Source: Prosthecochloris ethylica
GTDB taxonomy: Bacteria; Bacteroidota; Chlorobiia; Chlorobiales; Chlorobiaceae
Length of the DNA: 64,000 nt
Reading direction: 5' to 3' (one strand)
Assembly (NCBI RefSeq): GCF_015234275.1
Contig: NZ_JADGII010000008.1
Shown one piece after another: positions 52,094 to 57,801 of the stretch (position 1 is the stretch's first letter; each line of letters begins with the position of its first letter). The notes beneath the pieces are model-generated. The model ran no database searches. It was not told the origin of the DNA and worked only from the letters and a program-made list of their open reading frames with translations. A program made the position numbers and the translations under genes.

Positions 52094-53224
52094 TCAGAAC
52101 TTTCCGCTGTAGTACACCCGTTCGGAGATGTCGTTCCACTCAGAAATTCTCTGGCGGAAAGCCTGGTAGGCGTCGTAGATTTTCCTGCTTTGTGCATCAC
52201 GTTCCGTGATTTCCTGCAGGACTTCTCCTGAATAGCGGCGCAGCTGGTCGAGGACATCGTCCGGGAACGGCTTGAGCTGGACGTTTTCCTCCTCGATGAG
52301 CTTCTGCAGGTAGATGTTGTTCTGAGCCTCGAATTCTGACAGCATCCAGTGATTCACCCGTGCGGCGGCGGTCCGGACAATGGTCTGCAGGTGTTCGGGA
52401 AGGCTGCTGAATGCGGTTTTATTGATGAAAAATTCCAGGTTGGTGCCCGGTTCATGCCATCCGGGATAGTAGTAGTATTTCGCGACCTTGTAAAACCCCA
52501 TCATGTAGTCATGATAGGGGCCGATCCATTCCGTGGCGTCAATGACGCCACGTTCGAGATTGGTATAGATTTCCCCGCCTGCAGAAAGAACCGCCGACCC
52601 GCCGGCCTTGCTGATCACTTTTCCGCCGAGCCCGGGAATGCGCATTTTCAGCCCCTTGAGGTCATCGACCGAGTTGATTTCCCGGTTGAACCAGCCGCCC
52701 ATCTGGATCGCTGTGTTTCCGCCCTGAAGCGGAAGGAGATTGAAGGGTTCGTAGACCTGTTCCCAGAGTTCCATACCGTCGCCGGTTTGCAGCCATGCGT
52801 TCATCTGCTGGGGGTTCATGCCGAACGGGACCGCCGCGAAAAATTGTGCAGCCGGCACCTTGCCCGCCCAGTAGTAGGACGCTCCGTGCCCGATTTCAGC
52901 CGTTCCCTGGCGCACAGCATCGAACGCTTCGAGTGACGGCACCAGTTCCCCGCCGCCGTAGACCTGAATATCGAGCTGGCCGTTGCTCATCTCGCGGACC
53001 CAGTCCGCGAACAGCTTCGGGCCATCCTGCAGAACGGGCAGCGTGGGGGGCCAGGTGGTCAGCATGGTCCACCTGTACGTCCTGGACGCCTGAACAGCAG
53101 GAGCGTCTCCCGGAGAGGACGAGGGCTTGCTGCATCCGGCAAGGAATGGTGTTGAGAGGGCAAGTGAGGCAGCCCCGGCCTGCAGGGAACGCTTCAGAAA
53201 ATCCCGGCGAGAGTTATTCTTCAT
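52094..53224 (-). CDS. dctP: TRAP transporter periplasmic binding protein (TakP-like)
   Basis: This 376-residue substrate-binding protein starts at ATG 53224 with a twin-arginine-like signal (SRRDFLKRSLQAG) that ends in the lipobox LAGC (C31), so it may be a Tat-exported lipoprotein. The mature part has TTWPPTLPVLQDGPKLF, GLKMRIPGLGGKVISKAGG, and EWIGPYHDYMMGFYKVAKYY followed by PGWHEPGTNLEFF. These match the TakP group that binds 2-oxo acids as dimers. The pyruvate-like ligand is inferred. It is on the opposite strand to dctQM and presumably has its own promoter. Confidence 0.9.
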   Translation of the reverse strand: MKNNSRRDFLKRSLQAGAASLALSTPFLAGCSKPSSSPGDAPAVQASRTYRWTMLTTWPPTLPVLQDGPKLFADWVREMSNGQLDIQVYGGGELVPSLEAFDAVRQGTAEIGHGASYYWAGKVPAAQFFAAVPFGMNPQQMNAWLQTGDGMELWEQVYEPFNLLPLQGGNTAIQMGGWFNREINSVDDLKGLKMRIPGLGGKVISKAGGSAVLSAGGEIYTNLERGVIDATEWIGPYHDYMMGFYKVAKYYYYPGWHEPGTNLEFFINKTAFSSLPEHLQTIVRTAAARVNHWMLSEFEAQNNIYLQKLIEEENVQLKPFPDDVLDQLRRYSGEVLQEITERDAQSRKIYDAYQAFRQRISEWNDISERVYYSGKF

Positions 53225-53329
53225 AGTGTATGTTCGTTTGATGGACAGGGTGTTTGGTGAACAGGGTAAGTTTACGCAATTTATCCCGTTAAGGGAAGCG
53301 TCCGCGGATTGCCGCCTGTTGCGCAGTGA
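53225..53329. other. Upstream region of dctP
   Basis: These 105 bases lie between the dctP start and the first repeat block, and should contain the dctP promoter on the minus strand. The repeat begins at the palindrome GTGACCGGTCAC (53326). I see no other feature. Confidence 0.35.
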
Positions 53330-53592
53330 CCGGTCACCGTTCACGAATAACGGTTCACGGATATGTGCCTTGTCTTCCGTAGGGGTCAGCGGTGCTGACC
53401 CGGACGGTCGTGGGACAAAGATCGGAGAACGGAGACGGGAGACCGGAGACCGGAGCGCCTGGCGGCGCGGGGACTGGTGATCGGTGACAAGTGACCAGTG
53501 ACGAGAAAAGGCAGGATGAGCTGGGGGCGTTCGTCGGGTGGCGGGGTTCGTCGCGGGCGAGCGCCGCTCGCCCCTACGGGTTGGTGCTGACT
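53325..53592 (+). repeat. Composite heptamer/hairpin repeat upstream of etfB
   Basis: This block begins with 7-base-period units of the type GTTCACG and continues with a fixed core containing GGGGTCAGCGGTGCTGACCC. It then has a run of CGGAGAC-type units, a GCGCCTGGCGGCGC hairpin, GTGACCA-type units and the conserved sequence GAGAAAAGGC. It ends in a hairpin GGGCGAGCG/CGCTCGCCC at 53556-53574. The frames that cross it have no protein character. Its first 143 bases recur exactly at 54812. Confidence 0.85.
53330..53472 (+). repeat. 143-base perfect direct repeat, copy 1
   Basis: Base-by-base comparison shows 53330-53472 identical to 54812-54954. The pair encloses etfB. It spans the TTCAC heptamers, the core TATGTGCCTTGTCTTCCGTA, the inverted repeat around GGTCAGCGGTGCTGACC and the CGGAGAC heptamers. 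Confidence 0.9.
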
Positions 53593-53641
53593 TGCTGTTT
53601 GATTGCCGGACCTGTTTTTTCTGCCTTTTTACTTTTGACGT
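53582..53641 (+). promoter_or_regulatory. etfB upstream segment shared with etfA
   Basis: TGGTGCTGACTTGCTGT (53582) and TTACTTTTGACGT (53629) occur here 30 bases apart and again, in the same order, before etfA (55106 and 55147). They directly follow the repeat hairpin. They may be a shared promoter or a duplicated repeat flank. There is no clear ribosome binding site before etfB. Confidence 0.5.
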
Positions 53642-53671
53642 GTTTTCTCAACGAATCAACGATCTTTACGC

Positions 53672-54418
53672 ATGAACATAGCAGTCTGTATCAATCAGGT
53701 GCCGGATACGGCATCGCGGATTGAAGTGGTGGATGGAAAGATTGACCGTTCACGGTTGAGCATGGTGATGAACCCGTACGACGAGTATGCTCTCGAGGAA
53801 GCGATACAGCTGAAGGAACATGATCCGGAGAGTACGGTGACGGTGTTTTCTGCCGGTGAGCAGGGGCGTACTGCCGTCCTGCGCAAGGCCCTGGCCTTTG
53901 GTGCCGACAGTGCGGTGCTTGCGTGCGGGGAGGAGCCGGCTGATTCATCGCAGGCAGCTGATATGCTGGTCCAGGCTATCCGTCACGTCTACGACGGGAA
54001 GCTGCCTGACCTGGTGCTGTGTGGCAGGGAATCGACGGACAGGAACCGCGGAGAGGTGCCGCTGCTTGTGGCTGGCATGCTGGAAATCGGCGCGGCTACG
54101 AGAATCGTCTCTCTCGAGTGCAGTGGCGGAGAGCTGACGCTCCGGCGTGAAGTGGAAGGCGGAGCGGAGGTGCTGACAGGACGCATGCCGTTCCTGGTGT
54201 CGGCAGAAAAAGGGTTGAATACCCCGCGTAAGACCAGCATCAAAAATGTCATGAAAGCCAAGAAGAAAAAGATCGAGCAGATCGAAGTCGAGCCGGCAGT
54301 ATCACGGGGAGTCGATGTTCGTGAACTGGAGCCGGTCGATCGTACTCGCAGCTGCCGGATGCTCGGGAGCGTCGAGGAGCTTGCTGCGGTGTTTGATGAC
54401 GCTTTGGGTGATCGGTGA
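53672..54418 (+). CDS. etfB: Electron transfer flavoprotein beta subunit
   Basis: This 248-residue subunit binds AMP (or a second FAD in bifurcating forms) and pairs with EtfA to pass electrons from acyl-CoA-type or other dehydrogenases. MNIAVCINQVPDTASRIEV at the start, SMVMNPYDEYALEEAIQLKE, and TDRNRGEVPLLVAGMLEIGAAT are family features, and TPRKTSIKNVMKAKKKK is the C-terminal recognition region. The stop and last codons (GATCGGTGA) fall in the GTGACC repeat. etfA lies 745 bases away beyond repeats. No dehydrogenase partner is nearby. Confidence 0.93.
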   Translation: MNIAVCINQVPDTASRIEVVDGKIDRSRLSMVMNPYDEYALEEAIQLKEHDPESTVTVFSAGEQGRTAVLRKALAFGADSAVLACGEEPADSSQAADMLVQAIRHVYDGKLPDLVLCGRESTDRNRGEVPLLVAGMLEIGAATRIVSLECSGGELTLRREVEGGAEVLTGRMPFLVSAEKGLNTPRKTSIKNVMKAKKKKIEQIEVEPAVSRGVDVRELEPVDRTRSCRMLGSVEELAAVFDDALGDR

Positions 54419-55097
54419 CCAGTGACCGGTGATGAGAAAAGGCAGGATGAGCTGGGGGCGTTCGTCGGGAGGCGGTGGTTCGTCGCGGGCGAGCGCCGCT
54501 CGCCCCTACGGCATTCACTATTCACCATTTACCATTCACTATTCACGACTATGTGCCTTGTCTTCCGTAGGGGTCAGCGGCGCTGACCCGGACGGTCGTG
54601 GGACAAAGATCGGAGACCGGAGACGGGAGACGGGAGACCGGAGCGCCTGGCGGCGCGGAGAACGGAGACAGGAGAACGGAGGCCGGAGAGCCTGACGGCG
54701 CGGTGACCAGTGACCAGTGACCGGTGACGAGAAAAGGCGGCATGTGCCGGGGGTGTTCGTCGGATGGCGGGGTTCGTTGCGGGCGAGCGCTGCTCGCCCC
54801 ACCACCAATCACCGGTCACCGTTCACGAATAACGGTTCACGGATATGTGCCTTGTCTTCCGTAGGGGTCAGCGGTGCTGACCCGGACGGTCGTGGGACAA
54901 AGATCGGAGAACGGAGACGGGAGACCGGAGACCGGAGCGCCTGGCGGCGCGGGGGGAATAAAGAGACAAGAGACGAGAGGCGAGAGACAGGGGCGCCTGC
55001 GGCGCAGGGACTGGTGAATGGTGACGAGAAAAGGCGGCATGTGCCGGGGGTGTTCGTCGGATGGCGGGGTTCGTTGCGGGCGATCGCTGCTCGTCCC
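54408..55097 (+). repeat. Array of three composite repeats between etfB and etfA
   Basis: This region holds, in order, a hairpin-ended element (54408-54506), a block of 7-base units including five YATTYAC units at 54512-54546 and five SGGAGAC-type units at 54611-54645, a second hairpin-ended element (54703-54800), the 143-base copy 2 and a run of RAGAGAC units near 54960. A third hairpin-ended element lies at 55012-55097. No frame through it looks like a protein. Confidence 0.85.
54812..54954 (+). repeat. 143-base perfect direct repeat, copy 2
   Basis: Identical to 53330-53472 over all 143 bases. It ends where copy 1 has four G and this copy has six G. A third, diverged version with the same core TATGTGCCTTGTCTTCCGTA lies at about 54550-54655. 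Confidence 0.9.
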
Positions 55098-55105
55098 TGC
55101 GGGGA

Positions 55106-55159
55106 TGGTGCTGACTTGCTGTCGGGGGTTTTTGTTTTTTGAATTATTACTTTTGACGT
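55106..55159 (+). promoter_or_regulatory. etfA upstream segment shared with etfB
   Basis: TGGTGCTGACTTGCTGT (55106) and TTACTTTTGACGT (55147) repeat the arrangement before etfB with 24 rather than 30 bases between them. The etfA ATG follows 5 bases after the second motif, leaving no room for a normal ribosome binding site. Confidence 0.5.
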
Positions 55160-55163
55160 ACAT

Positions 55164-56144
55164 ATGACACGGATAATTCTTGTGGTATTTGAACAGCGTG
55201 ACGGGGTGATCCGTCAGTCTTCGATTGACGTGTGGAACAGGGCGCAGGCCCTGAAACAGCAGGGAGATATTTCTGTCGTGGGGATTGTTCCGGGGCCGGC
55301 CGGTTCTGCGGACGAGTTTCGCAAGATCACCGGTGACGGGGATATTCTGCATGTCGATGAGCAGGGCCTGGAACTCTGCCAGCCGCAGGCGTATGCCGAT
55401 GTGATTGCCGCAGCTGCCCGGGAGCATTCGGCAACGGTCCTGATGCTTGCCGATACGGCGTTCGGTGCTGATCTGGCCCCGCGGCTTTCAGCACGCTTGC
55501 GGGCTTCCCTGATTTCCCATTGCCGATCGCTCAGCTTCGAGGGTGATCACCTGTTGTGCGAAACAGCGTGGTACGCAGGTACGGTGTCGGCACTGCTCAC
55601 CTGTGAACATGGAACGGCCGTGCTGACACTGGCCGGAGGCCGGTGTTCCGCTTCCGGACACGACAGGCCTCGCCTGGTGCCAACCACCCTTGAACGCCCT
55701 GAGCCATCAGGCTGGAATCCGGTGGTGGAGAAGCTGGTTTCCGCTTCGTCATCGACGCAGGACGTGGCCGAGGCAGATATCGTGATTGCAGGGGGGCGCG
55801 GGCTTGGGGGACCGGAGGGATTCGGAATGCTCGAGTCACTTGCCGGGCTTGTCGGTGGCAGTGTCGGCGCGAGCCGCAGCGTCGTCGACGAGGGCTGGCG
55901 ACCGCATGCCGAGCAGGTCGGGCAGACGGGCAAGACCATCGCGCCATCACTGTACGTGGCATGCGGCATTTCCGGTGCGGTGCAGCATCTCGCCGGTATT
56001 GCCGCGGCACAGACGGTTGTGGCGATCAACAGCGATCCTGAAGCTCCAATCTTCCGGGCGGCGGATGCCGGGATCGTGGGTGATGTGTTCGATGTGCTGC
56101 CGAAGCTCGAGGGCCTGTTGCGGGAGAAGCTGGCAGGGAAATGA
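55164..56144 (+). CDS. etfA: Electron transfer flavoprotein alpha subunit
   Basis: This 326-residue FAD-binding partner of EtfB has an N-terminal domain up to about residue 190 and the C-terminal FAD domain. That domain starts near VIAGGRGLGGPEGFGMLESLA and contains GASRSVVDEGWRP, QVGQTGKTIAPSLYVACGISGAVQH and AINSDPEAPIFRAADAGIVGD, the conserved FAD site. Together with etfB it forms the heterodimer. The electron donor and acceptor are unknown here. Confidence 0.94.
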   Translation: MTRIILVVFEQRDGVIRQSSIDVWNRAQALKQQGDISVVGIVPGPAGSADEFRKITGDGDILHVDEQGLELCQPQAYADVIAAAAREHSATVLMLADTAFGADLAPRLSARLRASLISHCRSLSFEGDHLLCETAWYAGTVSALLTCEHGTAVLTLAGGRCSASGHDRPRLVPTTLERPEPSGWNPVVEKLVSASSSTQDVAEADIVIAGGRGLGGPEGFGMLESLAGLVGGSVGASRSVVDEGWRPHAEQVGQTGKTIAPSLYVACGISGAVQHLAGIAAAQTVVAINSDPEAPIFRAADAGIVGDVFDVLPKLEGLLREKLAGK

Positions 56145-56224
56145 TTTACGGCTTCCCTTTGTTAATGTAATGCTGATTTGTATGCTTAATAGAGTACTCT
56201 ACTGAAGGCAGAATAACCAGATTG

Positions 56225-56827
56225 ATGATGAATAAATTACAGGTAGATATTTTAGGCCTGTCGACAAGTCCCCATACCAACGGTGCGTACGCGCTGATTC
56301 TCTACGAAGTGGAAGGCAAACGGAAACTGCCGATCATCATCGGCGGGTTCGAGGCACAGGCGATTGCGCTCAAGCTCGAGAACATCAAGCCACCGAGGCC
56401 GTTTACGCACGACCTGTTCAAGAATATCGCAGATACCTACCAGCTCAGGGTTGTCGAAGTGGTGATCGACGAGCTGCACAACGAGACCTTTTATGCCAAG
56501 GTCATCTGCGACCAGGGGGGAGAGGTGCGAGAAATCGATGCCCGGCCGAGCGATGCCATTGCAATTGCCGTCAGGTTCGAGGCCCCGATTTTCGTTTCCG
56601 AAGATATCCTGAACGAAGCAGGCATCAGGGAGGAAGAGAAGGGCGAAGACGAAGAACCGGCTGAAACGGCTGCTGCAGAAATCCAATCCGCACCCGGCCC
56701 AGCTTCAGAAGCACCTCTTTCGCTCGACGATCTTCAGAAGAAGCTCGAGGAAGCCATCAACAACGAGGAGTACGAAGAAGCCGCCCGCCTGCGCGACGAG
56801 ATTTCGCGCCTGAAAACAAAACCATAA
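56225..56827 (+). CDS. Bifunctional nuclease-domain protein with C-terminal UVR motif
   Basis: This 200-residue protein has the bifunctional nuclease (BFN, DUF151) domain in its first ~135 residues: LPIIIGGFEAQAIALKLE, RPFTHDLFKNIA and DARPSDAIAIAVRF. An acidic, P/A-rich linker and then a UvrB/UvrC-interaction motif (LQKKLEEAINNEEYEEAARLRDEI) close it. The fusion is typical of Bacteroidetes/Chlorobi. Starts at 56225 and 56228 (ATG) are equally likely, and TTG at 56222 is possible. Its exact role is not known. Confidence 0.88.
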   Translation: MMNKLQVDILGLSTSPHTNGAYALILYEVEGKRKLPIIIGGFEAQAIALKLENIKPPRPFTHDLFKNIADTYQLRVVEVVIDELHNETFYAKVICDQGGEVREIDARPSDAIAIAVRFEAPIFVSEDILNEAGIREEEKGEDEEPAETAAAEIQSAPGPASEAPLSLDDLQKKLEEAINNEEYEEAARLRDEISRLKTKP

Positions 56828-56880
56828 CCTGCAGGCTGGTTGCATACTCATCGTGAAATATGTTCGTGTCTGCGAAAAAC

Positions 56881-56910
56881 AAAAAAGCGTCCGTTTAGGA
56901 CGCTTTTTTG
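56881..56910. terminator. Bidirectional terminator between nuclease gene and omp gene
   Basis: AAAAAAGCGTCC and GGACGCTTTTTT pair around GTTTA. The A-run on one side and the T-run on the other let it serve both the plus-strand BFN gene and the minus-strand outer membrane protein gene. Confidence 0.88.
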
Positions 56911-56937
56911 TTTTTCAGATATGTCGTACCTGACAGA

Positions 56938-57666
56938 TCAGATGCCGAATCTCAGACCGAGCAGTGCGCTGTGGCTGTCAACGTTGGTGTTGATGAGCGC
57001 GAGCGTAGAGAAGTCTGTGGTGGCAAAGTAGCGGTACTTTGCGTCAAGCATGATGTTGTCAGCAATCTCGAACCCGAGTACGACACCAGCCTGGTATGCA
57101 AGCGTGGTTTCGTGAACGTCAAGGTTGAGCTCGTTGATGAGGTCTTCCGGATGCTGTCCATCTGGGACAATGTCGCCGGCATATTTTACATCATCCAGTG
57201 AAACCTGGGCTACACCGACACCGACGTACGGAGAGAGTTCCACGCCTGAGCCGAGAGAGATGTCATAGTAGCCGTTGACCATCAGTGAAAGCACCTGAAC
57301 ATCACCGTCGAGATCAAGGCTGCCTTTGGCATCTGAAGGATCCATGTCCCAGTCGTGGATTTCGACCAGCTCGGAGAAGTCAGCACTGATGCCGTCGACG
57401 TCACCGGACTGGTAGCCGATTTCGCCTTCAACCCTGTAGTCGCCATAGTCACAACCGAACGCACCGATCGCGGTGAAGCCCGAGCCGTAATCCATTTCGA
57501 TTTCGCCTTCGAGGACGTCGACGATGCCGGCTACATCTTCAATATCGGAATCGTTCATCCAGGAGATACCAGCTGCACCGCTGATATATTTGTCGGCGCT
57601 GTAACCTGTTGCAGAGAATGCTACTGCAACGAGGAATACCATCACGAGTGATAGTGCCTTTTTCAT
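56938..57666 (-). CDS. Outer membrane beta-barrel protein (porin-like, small)
   Basis: This 242-residue protein has a signal peptide (MKKALSLVMVFLVAVAFSATGYS) and then alternating strands rich in G, D and Y. It ends in DSHSALLGLRFGI, with a C-terminal hydrophobic-x pattern and small residues as in OmpA/OmpW-type barrels. GGAGG lies just before the ATG at 57666. The longer frame from 57690 starts before the ribosome binding site and is unlikely. The mature protein is acidic. The ligand or role is unknown. Confidence 0.8.
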   Translation of the reverse strand: MKKALSLVMVFLVAVAFSATGYSADKYISGAAGISWMNDSDIEDVAGIVDVLEGEIEMDYGSGFTAIGAFGCDYGDYRVEGEIGYQSGDVDGISADFSELVEIHDWDMDPSDAKGSLDLDGDVQVLSLMVNGYYDISLGSGVELSPYVGVGVAQVSLDDVKYAGDIVPDGQHPEDLINELNLDVHETTLAYQAGVVLGFEIADNIMLDAKYRYFATTDFSTLALINTNVDSHSALLGLRFGI

Positions 57667-57707
57667 TGTTGCCTCCATGTTTTTGTTCAAGTGAAGTGAG
57701 TGAGTCA

Positions 57708-57731
57708 GGCAGAACAGGATTTTGTTCTGCC
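57708..57731 (-). promoter_or_regulatory. Perfect 9-base inverted repeat in omp leader
   Basis: The arms GGCAGAACA and TGTTCTGCC are separated by six bases. The site lies 42 bases before the omp start codon on the minus strand, downstream of a candidate promoter (TTGTAA, 17 bases, TTATCT). It lacks a T-tract, so it could be an operator or a leader RNA hairpin rather than a terminator for bamA. Confidence 0.55.
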
Positions 57732-57801
57732 CACTACCGTCAAGATAACCCTTTTGTCTGATGTTTTACAAACAAAATGTGTTTTGCGTGAAAATCACAC
57801 A

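Noticed and set aside
53330..55097. Several frames of 80-140 codons across the etf repeats on both strands
   Set aside because: They are rich in R, S, T and P, change frame between repeat copies and simply follow the 7-base units.
54408..55097. Possible CRISPR array
   Set aside because: Units are 7 bases without unique spacers, there is no constant 25-37 base repeat and no cas gene nearby.
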